Assembly: GCF_030272615.1 (NCBI RefSeq)
Contig: NC_081415.1
Location: forward strand, 624,651,740 to 624,715,739
Source of the DNA: Cryptomeria japonica
Taxonomy: Eukaryota > Streptophyta > Pinopsida > Cupressales > Cupressaceae
Direction of reading: 5' to 3'
DNA length: 64,000 nucleotides
Under the pieces are notes generated by a model. The model was not told the origin of the DNA. It worked only from the letters and a program-made list of their open reading frames with translations, and searched no databases. Below, one piece after another: positions 12,717 to 22,595 of this stretch (position 1 is its first letter; each line of letters begins with the position of its first letter). The translations under genes were made by a program, and so were the position numbers.

Positions 12717-14084
12717 ATGTCTACTAACTATTTCAGGAAGGACAGTCCTAAACTTGATGGAACCAACTATGGTATATGGAAGATCAGAATGGAGACACAT
12801 CTAAATTGTATTAGAAAGGACATATGGGATGTTACAAAGAATGGCTATACAACTCCTACAACCAGTCAACCTAATCCACCAAACTTGGCTATAGATGAGG
12901 AAAATGATTGTAAAGCAAGAGAAGAACTTTTGAGAGCATTAATAGATCAAAAAATCATGGGATTATCAGATAGGTCTACTGATAAAGCTATTTGGGATCA
13001 TTTGGATAAATTGAATGAAGGAGATTCCACAGTCAAAATTGCAAAACTTGAAAGCTTCTGGGTCAGGTATGAAAATCTGAAAATGGAAGAAGATGAAAGG
13101 ATTTCTGTTTTTATGGAAAGCATAAATGAAATTGTTCTGGGTATTAAATGTTGTGGAGGAACCTTAAGTGAAAATGAAATTGTTTCAAAAGTTTTAAGAG
13201 GATTGCCGCCAGCATATAAAATAAAATTTACTGCCATAAATGAGTTGAGAACAATGCCTAATACATCAGTGAGTAGGGATACATTGATTGGAAAACTTTT
13301 AGCCTTTGAAATTGAGGAATTTGGTCATGTTGCTACTATAAAGATAGATTTTGCTTTTAAGGCATCAACATCATTTGACAAATCAAATTGGAAAGCCTTT
13401 AATGGAAGAGAACTTGAGGAAAGCAGGAGAGAAAATAAAGAACTTGAAGCACTATTTGCAAGAAAAATGCCTAAAGGTCCAGTTGGGACTAAGTACGAAG
13501 GTAAAGCACCCTTTAAATGTTTTAGCTGTAATAAGATTGGTCATATGGCTTCAAGATGCCCTGATAGACATGTTATACTAAGAGAAGAAGCTATAAGAAC
13601 ATACAATCCTAACCTTGAATACCAAAGATACAGATTTAAGAATAATAAAGATAAATCTTGTTATCTCATTGATGAAGGAGTCACTGATGATTCTGATGAA
13701 GATCTGGTAGATAATGGATGGGTTTTTTTTGCTATAATAGAAGATCAATCGGCACCTACTGTTCAACTAGTAGAGCAAGCTCTGGAAGCTAAAGTTAAAG
13801 TTAAGGATGAATGGATCATTGATTCAAGATGTTCACATCACATGACTAGTGAGAAAGGTAAATTCTTGAACTTTCAGGAATATAATGGAGGTCTGGTAAG
13901 ATTCAGAGATGACAAATATTGTTTAATCAAAGGAAAAGGTACAATATCTCTTGATGGAAAGCATAATACTGACAATGTTTACTATGTAGAAGGTTTAAAG
14001 CATAATCTTTTGAGTGTTGGTCAATTAGTTGAAAAAGGGTTTCAGTTACAATTCAAGAATGGTAAATGCAAAATTATGAACTAA
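12717..14084 (+). CDS. Copia-2 gag-protease frame (455 aa)
   Basis: This is an open frame for capsid-like gag and the N-terminal part of the polyprotein. The start MSTNYFRKDSPKLDGTN, then YGIWKIRMETHLNC, is the Copia gag N-terminus; the helical UBN2-type body runs to about residue 250. The zinc knuckle CFSCNKIGHMASRC, near residues 265-280, is complete. The protease segment has DSRCSHHMT around residue 365, where the family has DSGCSHHMT, so the catalytic triplet has lost its glycine. LDGKHNTDNV and GLKHNLLSVGQL are the conserved end of this region. A single TAA at 14082 separates it from the integrase in the same frame. The ATG lies just after the primer site, as expected. Confidence 0.9.
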   Translation: MSTNYFRKDSPKLDGTNYGIWKIRMETHLNCIRKDIWDVTKNGYTTPTTSQPNPPNLAIDEENDCKAREELLRALIDQKIMGLSDRSTDKAIWDHLDKLNEGDSTVKIAKLESFWVRYENLKMEEDERISVFMESINEIVLGIKCCGGTLSENEIVSKVLRGLPPAYKIKFTAINELRTMPNTSVSRDTLIGKLLAFEIEEFGHVATIKIDFAFKASTSFDKSNWKAFNGRELEESRRENKELEALFARKMPKGPVGTKYEGKAPFKCFSCNKIGHMASRCPDRHVILREEAIRTYNPNLEYQRYRFKNNKDKSCYLIDEGVTDDSDEDLVDNGWVFFAIIEDQSAPTVQLVEQALEAKVKVKDEWIIDSRCSHHMTSEKGKFLNFQEYNGGLVRFRDDKYCLIKGKGTISLDGKHNTDNVYYVEGLKHNLLSVGQLVEKGFQLQFKNGKCKIMN

Positions 14085-16812
14085 CTATTGGAAATTGCAA
14101 CCGGTAATCAAACTAGAGGTAATATCTTTCATTTGAATAACAATGAAAAGACACGCTTGATTGCACATATTGATGAAAGTTGGCTATGGCATAAGAGACT
14201 CTATCATGTAAATTTTGATTGCATGGTAAAAATCAGTACTAATAAGGCAATTAGAGATTTACTTAAGATTGTCAAACCTCACAATCCGGTATGTAAGGAA
14301 TGTAAATTTGGAAAACAAGTTAGAGAATCTTTTAAAAGTATTCAAGAAAAATCAAATAATGCTCTTGACTTAATTCATATTGATTTATGTGGTCTAGCTA
14401 GAACTATAATCTTACAAGGTGATAGATATTTCATGCTAATCATTGATGACTATTCTAGAATGTGTTGGGTTACTTTTCTCAGAGAAAAATTAGAAGCACT
14501 TGGAAACTTCAAAATATTCAAAACAATGGTAGAGAATGAAACTGGTAAAAAAATTAAATCTCTGAGATCAAATCAAGGAGGAGAATTCACATCTAATGAA
14601 TTCAATGCATTCTATGAAGTGAATGGAATCAAAAGATAACTATCAGCACCTCAGACACCACATCAGAATGGAGTTGTAGAAAGGAAAAACAAAACTATCT
14701 TGGATGTAGTTAGAAGTATGTTATCTGAAGAAAATCTGCCACATGTATATTGGAGAGATCCAGTAAGAACAACAGTCTATACATTCAACAAAGTTCACAT
14801 CAAAGGAGAAACTGGTAAGACCCCTCATGAACTATGGTTTGGTATTACTCCTACTCTAAAATATTTCAGAATATTTGGAAGTAAATGCTATATTAGAAGA
14901 GATGAGTATATTGCCAAAACTGATCCTAGAAGTGATGAAGGAATATTTCTTGGTTATTCATCTAAGAGCAAGCCATATAGATGTTTTAACTAGAGATTGC
15001 AGAAAAATGTTGAGAGTACAAATGTGAAGATTGATGAGCAATTTAGAGGAACTTCAAGGTATATAGACTCTGAACCAGCAATAGAGATACTGACAAATGA
15101 ACTTACGGTGAATCAACCAGTACAGAATGAAGATCCAGTTACACCGGTATCATCTGAAAATTCCACTGTGACTAAGGAACAACAACAAACAAAGACACCC
15201 TGGTATGTAAGACTGAATCACTCTAAAAATCAGATAATTGGGAACAAATATCAAGGAGTTATGACAAGAGGAAGACTGGAAAATGAAGAGGTATGTCTTA
15301 TTTCTCAAATTGAACCATCATCAATTAATGAGGCATGTGAAGATAAACACTGGATTAAAGCTATGGAAGAAGAATCAGAACAAATTAAGAAGAATAACAC
15401 ATGGACATTAGTTCCCCGGCCTAAAGACAAAAATGTGATTGCAACAAAATGGGTATTCAGAAACAAACTCAATGAAGATGATAAGGTAATCTGAAATAAA
15501 GCAAGACTAGTGTGTAAGGGATATTCTCAAAAAGAAGGAATTGATTATAATGAAACCTTTGCACCGGTAGCTAGAATTAAGGCAATCAGATTATTCTTGG
15601 CTTTTGCAGCACACAAGAACTACAAAGTATATCAAATGGATATTAAATATGCATTTTTGAATGGGGATCTTGAAGAAGAAGTTTACATTGAGCTACCTGA
15701 TGGATTTTCTTTGACAGAACAAATATATGGTTTGTAGGTTAAGGAAAGCTTTGTATGGGTTGAAGCAAGCTCCAAGAGCTTGGTATGCTAGATTGGATAA
15801 ATATCTTTTGAAGATTGGATTTTCAAAAGGTAATGCTGACAAAAACTTATACTACAAAGTAAAAAATGATGATATCTTGGTTATAGAAGTTTTTGTTGAT
15901 GATATAATCTTTGGAGGAGAAGATGAATTATGCAAATACTTTTCTATTGAAATGCAACATGAATTTGAAATGTCTATGATTGGAGAGATAAAATTATTTT
16001 TATGATTGCAGATTTCATAGACTGATAAAGGTATATTCTTAAGTTAATCCAAGTACTTAAAGGAGATACTAAAGAAATTTGGGATGGAAAACTCTAAACT
16101 GGTAAGCACATCTATGACTACAAATGACAAATTATCATTAAGGGATGAATCTACACCTGTTAATCTGACTAGGTACAAGTCTATGATAGGAGTCCTACTA
16201 TATTTGACACAAACAAGACCTGATATTATGAATGCAGTATGTGTTGTTTCAAGATTTCAGAGTAATCCTAGAGAAAATTATGAATCAACAGTAAAAAGGA
16301 TTTTCTGGTACTTACAAGGAACTACAAATCTTGGTTTATGGTATCCCAGAGATGAAAAATTTGAATTATGTGCATAAATAGATGCAAATTGGGTAGGAGA
16401 TGTGGATGATAGAAAAAGCACCACCAGCAGAACATTTTTTCTTGGAAGCTAATTAATTTCTTGGTTGAGCAAGAAACAAAGTTGCACATCTTTATCAACA
16501 GCAGAATCTGAATATGTTGCAGTAGCAACTACCTGTACATAGGTATTATGGCTTAAGCAAATGTTGAAGGACATAAAGGTAAAATGTGAGGAACCTATAA
16601 CTATCTATTGTGATAACACTCCAACAATTGATATATCTAAGAATTCTGTATTACATTGTAAAACCAAACATGTTTCTATCAAACTGAGTTTTCTGCAAGA
16701 GAATGTTGAAGCAAAAGAAGTAAAACTAGTTTATGTGAATACTAAAGAGCAGATTGCAGATATTTTCACTAAACCTCTGCCTAAGGAGACCTTTCAATAT
16801 CTTAGAGATTAG
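14085..16812 (+). pseudogene. Copia-2 integrase, reverse transcriptase and RNase H, broken
   Basis: The integrase zinc region (HKRLYHVNFDCM, VCKECKFGK) and core (IHIDLCG, IDDYSRMCWVTF) are present. The second catalytic aspartate is asparagine in RSNQGGEF, and the glutamate is kept in NGVVERKNK. RT has [25 protein letters not shown] and the FVDD box near 15895. RNase H shows TAESEYVA, IYCDNTPTID and KTKHVSIK. In-frame stops occur at 14637, 14991 and 15492, a frameshift near 15725, and further stops at 16003, 16018, 16375, 16540 and 16810. Several stand where relatives have Gln. It ends with IADIFTKPLPKETF, the usual end of the Copia polyprotein. Confidence 0.9.
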
Positions 16813-17187
16813 CTTGGGGTCATACCCCCACCAGTAGAGACTTAGATAGTTGATGTTTGTCATCAACCGACAGAATTAATAGACAAATCTTTTACTCCAG
16901 CTTTGATGAGGAGAGCTACTTCTCAGGGGGACTAGTTGGCATACTAAATTGGTTGGTATTTTGTATTGGCTTTGGCATTTGATGTCAAAGGGGGAGAGAT
17001 ATCTATGGAAAAAAACATTATCTTCTGGGGAGAGATTATTCATTGGGGGAGAGATTTTTACTTTGAGATTGATTACTCTTTGTATCTGAATTTTGAGAGA
17101 TTATTGGTTTTTGTTATTTGGCATTTTTGTTTTGGCACTTTGATGGTTTTTCCATCTTGTGTTGCCATCAATGCCAAAGGGGGAGAT
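16813..17187 (+). other. Copia-2 3' untranslated region with repeated polypurine tracts
   Basis: No coding sequence. GGGGGAGAG-type words recur (for example TCAAAGGGGGAGAGA near 16985-17000, then GGGGAGAGATTATTC and GGGGGAGAGATTTTT). The last, CCAAAGGGGGAGATTG at 17174-17189, borders the 3' LTR and is the working polypurine tract. The earlier ones may be old or accessory tracts. Confidence 0.75.
17176..17187 (+). other. Copia-2 polypurine tract
   Basis: AAAGGGGGAGAT directly before the 3' LTR TGTTGG; the plus-strand primer site for reverse transcription. Confidence 0.85.
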
Positions 17188-18241
17188 TGTTGGTATTTTG
17201 GTATGGTTTTGTCATTGATGTAACCACCTATCAACACTTATCAACTTTGGCACTTTGGAGGATCAGCAATGTTCACTGCCAAGCAAGTGACTTATGCACA
17301 GTCATCGGTATCTACTACACCGGTAGGATATCATGTTCACCAACACTTGGAATGATATGGAAAAGACCTGGTTATGTCAAAGACATCGTTTGGACACTTT
17401 GTCTTGGAGATTTGTTCATTGGCATATTCGTATTTGCATATTTGTTGTTACAGGCAAATAGGCCCAAGTTATGCACCGACATGCTTATCTATTCCAGATC
17501 AACACGACATGTTTTGGAGATGATTTTGTTGTTATTGTAAATGCATTAAGCCAACATGTTGAATCAGATATTGCATCGACTATTGATTTACTTGTAATTA
17601 TTTTATTGTAATATCTTTTAGAGCCAACTTACTAAAATTCGTCTTAGGTTATGGTATATATGTAAGATCTTATTTGTAAGATTGATATGTAATTGGGATA
17701 AGAAATTGAAATAAGGTATATGTGAGATTAAGCAGAGCTATACATGCATACATCATTTGAAGGTGAAGCAAGGTATTTTTAAAGATAATCAAAACTACAC
17801 CGGTACTGAATCCAGCATATGAAGATGCTATTTTGAGCAGTACGTTCTTATTGGATTTAACCATCCAATTGTAGTCAGTGTGACTCCTATTTGTGTTTGA
17901 GCAGTGAGCTCTAGGCACTTGGCCTTTCTGTATGTGCAGACCCCATTTATATACACATACTATCTACAGTAGTATCATCTAATTGTGGGTAAGGTTTCCC
18001 ACTATGGTTTTTCCCTTACAGGGTTTCCGCGTACAAATATTGGTATTATGTGTTATGGATGTTATTATCTTTCTGTTTCATGTATTAATCTTTACTGAAA
18101 CTGTAATTAACTGATAAAAAATCTACCAATATAAATTTTTGTTTACCGGTATTAAGCATTAAGATTGGTTAAGTTGTTTTTGGTTTGAATTTATTAGACA
18201 ATTGATTCACCCCCCCTCTTAGTTGTCTATGGGACCTAACA
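17188..18241 (+). repeat. 3' LTR of Copia-2
   Basis: 1054 bp from TGTTGGTATTTTGG to GGGACCTAACA, aligning with the 5' LTR, with scattered substitutions and a 3 bp insertion in the CTACTACACCGG part. Confidence 0.95.
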
Positions 18242-18246
18242 AAATT
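18242..18246. repeat. Target site duplication AAATT of Copia-2, right copy
   Basis: Partner of 11602-11606. Confidence 0.95.
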
Positions 18247-19645
18247 GAGCCTAGAGATGTTGTAGAAGCTTGTAAACATTAAAATTGGGTAAAATCTATG
18301 AAAGAAGAGTTAGATTAGATTGAAAAGAACAAAACATGGGAACTTGTTCTAAGACATAAGGACAAGAATGTAATTGGTACTAAATGGGTGTTCTGGAATA
18401 AGTTGAATGAACATAGAAAACTTGTTAGAAATGAAGAAAGATTGGTATGTAAGGGATATTTACAAATGTAAAGTATTGATTTTGAGGAGACTTTTGCTCT
18501 AGTAGCTAGAATTCAAGCGGTTAGTCTATATTGAGCAACCAGATGGATTTTCATTGACAGGTGAAGAAGACATGGTATGCAAATTGAAGAAAGCATTGTA
18601 TGGTCTTAAACAAAACCCTAGATCTTGGTATGCTAGATTGGACATGTATTTCATGAAGTTGGGATTATATAAAGGTAATGTTGATAGTAATTTATACTTC
18701 AAGATTGATAATGATAATATTTTGATTGTTGAAGTCTTTGTTGATGATATTATTTTTGGAGGACATGACAATTTGAGTAAGAAGATTGCTAATGATATGC
18801 AAAAAGAATTTGAGATGTCTATGATAGGTGAGATGAAATTATTTTTGGGATTGCAAATTTCATAAACTGATAAAGGCATTTTCATATCTTAATCTAAGTA
18901 TGTGAAGGAATTGCTAAAAAAGTTTGTGTTAGTTGATTCCAAACCTATTGGAACTCCTATGGTGACTGGATTTAAGATAACAAAAGATGTGAATATTTGA
19001 AGGCTAATCAGACCTTATATAGATCTATGATTGCTGGACTGCTTTATTTGACTCAAACCAAGCCTGACATTATCAATCTTGTATGCCTTGTTGCAAGATT
19101 TCAGGGTGATCCTAAGGAAAGTCATGTTACTGATATAAAGAGGATATTCAGATACTTGAAGAGAATAACTAATTATGGTATGTGGTATCCGAAGGATGAT
19201 GATTTTAATTTAAATTCTTATACTAATGCTGATTGGGCAAGTGATGTTGATGTCTGAAAGAGTACTAGTAGTGGAACATTCTTTTTGGGAAAGAAGTTGG
19301 GTTCTTGGACAAGTAAGAAGCAAGATTCTATCTTTTTATCTACTGTAGAATCTTACTACATTGTTGTTGCTAGCAACTATACTTAGGTACCTTGGATGAA
19401 TTAGATGTTGAAGGATAGTGAAGTTTTTATAATGAGCCTATTGTTATATATTGTGATGATTCTAGTGCTATCAATATCTCAAAGAATGGAAGTGTTGCAA
19501 TCTAAGACAAAATATATATCAATCAAGTTTCATTTCTTGACAGAGAAGGTGACTGAGGAAGAAGGTGAATGAGAAAGAAGTTAGATTGGAGTGTGTATCT
19601 ACAAAGGAACAAACTACTGATATCTTTACTAAGCATTTTCCTGTA

Positions 19646-19650
19646 GATAT
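19646..19650. repeat. Expected left target site of Gypsy-3 (GATAT)
   Basis: The five bases before the Gypsy-3 LTR. The right copy would lie outside the window, so this is predicted, not confirmed. Confidence 0.4.
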
Positions 19651-19676
19651 TGTAGACACCTAAAATTATCCTGTCT

Positions 19677-19911
19677 AATTAAATAAATATTTATATTTAT
19701 TTAATTATTTTAAGCCTAATCCTTCTATTAATTGAATAAATCTTTATTTATTTAATTAATTCATTTATCCTCTTCTAGCCTTATTCCTTATTTAAATAAA
19801 TACTTTTATTTATTTAAATTATCCTTCCCCTAAATTAAATAAATACTTTTATTTATTTAATTGATCCCACTTCTTCATTAATTAAATAAATATTTATTTA
19901 TTTAATTAATT
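19677..19911. repeat. Five AT-rich palindromes in the Gypsy-3 LTR
   Basis: Five modules of about 30 bases, each of the form AATTAAATAAATA - short middle - TATTTATTTAATT, are separated by C/T-rich spacers of 10-30 bases such as TCCTTCCCC and TCCCACTTCTTC. Each module is nearly self-complementary and could form a hairpin. They lie upstream of the TATA box at 20040. Confidence 0.85.
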
Positions 19912-20039
19912 TATTAACTTTTTCTACCCATGACACATGTCATTCATCTCTTAATTCCTACACTGCCTACCCTTTAATGCTAGCTGACCATCTATCTTTT
20001 GTAGCTCTTAACCTTATCCCACCATTTCTTACAGTGTCT

Positions 20040-20048
20040 TATATATAA
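20040..20048 (+). promoter_or_regulatory. TATA box of the Gypsy-3 LTR
   Basis: TATATATAA within the LTR, followed by AGGAGATGC and a pyrimidine-rich stretch. Its place about 350 bases before the LTR end fits a U3/R border. Confidence 0.6.
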
Positions 20049-20585
20049 GGAGATGCTTCTTTCATTATCAATCCCTCCTGAGCATTCTAGCATTCAAACT
20101 TTCATATGTGATCAAGCATACTTGCAACCACATTTCTATTTTTTGTTGAGCTCTTCCACACATAAAATCCAAGAGAAAATATATCAAGCAAGGTCAATAG
20201 AGATAGGAAGAATGGAGATTCAAACCCTAGTAGACATGTGATGGTATCATCTTTTTGATTTTGTTGATTTGCATTGTCTTAGGTAATCTTCATATGTTAT
20301 GGTGGATCTTTGATGTTGTTAGGCTAGGGTTTTGTGGTTGAATTCATTTAGTCTTTCAATATTGTTGTTTCTATTTTTACCATAAACATTTTGGCAAGCC
20401 TAGTGGGACTCTTGTCCCTTTTGCATTTAACATCTTTGCTGCAGATTTTGAGTTTTTGAAGTTGCAGATCTGACATTTTTCAACAATATTTAGACATTTT
20501 TGTGTCTACATCTTCTAGAACCATGTCTATGACCTCTAAAATCGCATATGTGTCGCCGACAGTATTTTACATTTTTTTAGATTGT

Positions 20586-20745
20586 AGAGCCACATCTGTG
20601 TTCCCGAATCGCGTTTGTGATTCTTATAACCACGTCTGTGTTGGGGAGTCATGTATGTGTTTTGAAACTATGCCTTTGGGGTTTAAAGTCACGTCTGTGT
20701 TGCGGAACCACGTCTATGTGGGATCTAATCACATCTATGTTTGGT
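20586..20745 (+). repeat. Cluster of CACGTCTGTGT-like motifs, first group
   Basis: Variants such as CCACATCTGTG, CCACGTCTGTG, TCACGTCTGTG, CCACGTCTATG and TCACATCTATG recur every 20-40 bases, often after GGAA or GGGA. Confidence 0.7.
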
Positions 20746-21944
20746 TCTTGCAGTTTTGGTTTTGTTTCAGTTTTTAGAGTTTCATTTCGTCATTTTGATT
20801 TCAGATCTAGTTTATTCAAGCTAATATCTTGTGATGTAGCTAACAAATTGGTGCAACTTCTCCTTCAAGTGAATCACATTATCAAAGGCCCATTTTTCAC
20901 AAAGTCTTTTGGATCTAAAATTTACCTAACTTTTGTGCTTCTAGGAGGGGTATTATTGCAAAACTACTAACAAATCTTTGTTGCAGGATCTTGGCAAGGA
21001 TTTTTTTTTTGATTTTCATTGCTTGCTTTATTTCCATAGACTAGCAAACACTTCAATTGGTGCACTAAAATTGAACTAGTGTCTTTTTTGTCTTAGGTAA
21101 TAGGCTCTTTGTGTTTAATCTTTAGAGGGCCTACCTCCACTTGTGGTCATTAAGACTACTAGTGAGGAGGGAACGACCCAAGTGGTTGCGACGAAAACCC
21201 ACCTCTTTTGAACCACTATAAATAACTATATCCATGGTGAAATCCATGGGTAACGTGTATTGATTAGTTCATACTAACACTATGTCTCCCCATAAACCCA
21301 TTTGATCAAATTTATTTGATCAATAGTAGGGCATAACCCTACCCAGTAGGAGCCTTCTGTATTTACAGAGCTCAAAGTGTCGCATGTATGGCTACATGAG
21401 TGGATGTCCTTACCAGTAGATTTTTGTTTTACAAAGCCAAAATCCTTCTAGTTGTTGGGGCAGGAGGTGGGACCTCTAGAGAAGACCACACACATATGCT
21501 TCTTAGTACAGATACAAAGTTCACCATGGGGAGTTTTTGAGGGGACTGGTTCTTGGCTGCTCCGAAGAAGTGAGTGCCAAGGTGGAGCCAGTGGGGTCAA
21601 GCATCTAAGTATCCTCTTTGAATAGCATAGCCTTGGGGGAAACCCCATGTGGGATCACCAACTATTGTCCTATCCAACCATAATAATTATGATTGACTTC
21701 TTTTAAACATTCAAATATTCAAGACCAAACATCAAAACATTGTGTCTTTTGTGTCTTCAAGTGTGTGCAAAACATTTTTACATCAAACAACACACATTTC
21801 TTTGAGTCATTTTGATTCCAAACACCTAAAAACATTGAGTCCTCATCAACATTGTGTCCTCTTGTTACGAAAAATAGTCAAAAAATTCAGATTTGGTCAC
21901 AACAAACAACTTCACAAATTGGAAAAATTGTACTCAGATTTTGG

Positions 21945-22105
21945 AAATGCGTCTGTGTCTGGTAATCATGTCTTTGTAGGACAGAAATGCGTCTGTGTTA
22001 TCATAAGTAAACTGTATTCACAAATTCTTAGAAATGCATTTGTGTAGTGTTTAATCATGTCTGTGTCGTAGAACCATGTCTGTGGAGTATATAGGCAAGT
22101 CTATG
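21945..22105 (+). repeat. Cluster of GCGTCTGTGT-like motifs, second group
   Basis: Variants such as AATGCGTCTGTG (twice), TCATGTCTTTG, TCATGTCTGTG, CCATGTCTGTG and CAAGTCTATG, of the same design as the group 1.3 kb upstream. Confidence 0.7.
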
Positions 22106-22595
22106 TTTAGTATTGGGAAAATTTATAGTCCAGCAAAACAAGAGCAATCAATTTCAGAATTCTTTAGCTTCCTAGGTCATTTCTGCGGGTTTTCATCTAG
22201 CATTCAGCTTATTTTTGGGTCTCACAAAGTTCATCATTTCTTTACACCTTGCATTACATTCACATTTGTCTAAACTTGAGTCAATAGGTCACTTTCTTGT
22301 CCTTATATTGCTTTGTCAACACACTACATACAACAACATTTTGCTAAGTGGTCCCTCATCAAGGTCTATCACCTTTGGGTCTCATTTGGTCTTATTTAGA
22401 GTCAAGGTCAACTTACCTCATCAAGAGATCTATCATCTCTTTGGAAGTCACACCTACTCTACTACATACATACTTGGTCTTACACTTTGGACATTGCAAG
22501 TATACCTCAAATTCATTTACATTCATCCAACTCTTGGTCTTCCATACTCTTTCCATTTTCATCTAGTCTCACACATCTTGGTCAAGACCTAGTTC

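Larger units (their letters stand above)
11607..18241 (+). mobile_element. Copia-2, complete LTR retrotransposon (6635 bp)
   Basis: It has two LTRs of 1054 bp each, a tRNA-Met primer site, a gag-protease frame, integrase, RT and RNase H, a polypurine tract and the target duplication AAATT. The order gag-PR-IN-RT-RH defines Copia. It sits inside Copia-1, whose proteins it resembles closely along their length, so it is a younger relative that inserted into an older family member. The LTRs differ by roughly 6-10% by eye, more at their 5' parts. The gag-protease frame is open, but everything downstream has stops and one clear frameshift, so it is not autonomous now. Confidence 0.95.
18242..19650 (+). 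pseudogene. Copia-1 reverse transcriptase and RNase H, broken and internally deleted
   Basis: It resumes the Copia-1 polyprotein after Copia-2. NVIGTKWVFWNKLNE and the following KGY are the RT N-terminus. About 100 bases are missing near 18525: ARIQAV runs directly into SLYxATRW/YIEQPDGF, so the block that carries the first catalytic aspartate of RT (the QMDxKxAFLNG motif) is gone. LYGLKQNPRSWY and FVDDIIFGG follow intact in 18554-18865. RNase H motifs continue (LLYLTQTKPDI, NADWASDVD, KTKYISIKFHFL) with stops and frame changes. It ends at DIFTKHFP, a few codons short of the polyprotein end, where Gypsy-3 inserted. Confidence 0.85.
19651..20388 (+). repeat. 5' LTR of Gypsy-3
   Basis: It starts TGTAGACACC at a sharp junction with the Copia-1 RNase H. 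I place its end at CATAAACA (20388) because it ends in CA just before TTGGCAAGCC...GTGGGAC, which looks like a primer binding site. It has five AT palindromes and a TATA box. The right end is tentative because no 3' LTR is available; a TGTCTACA at 20503-20510, complementary to the start, is another possible end. Confidence 0.6.
20389..22595 (+). other. Gypsy-3 untranslated leader with GTCTGTGT motif clusters
   Basis: A 2.2 kb stretch between the LTR and gag without a convincing gene; the open frames here (up to 125 codons) overlap one another and look non-coding. A putative primer site TTGGCAAGCC...GTGGGACTC opens it. Two clusters of a loose repeat centred on ACGTCTGTGT occur at about 20515-20745 and 21940-22105. 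Long leaders are usual in Tat elements. Confidence 0.6.

Noticed and set aside
20503-20510. TGTCTACA as the end of the Gypsy-3 5' LTR
   Set aside because: It is complementary to the LTR start but no primer-site-like sequence follows; the end at 20388 is followed by one. Kept as an alternative only.
22215-22592. 125-codon open frame before Gypsy-3 gag
   Set aside because: It overlaps another open frame, has no recognisable motif and lies in the leader.
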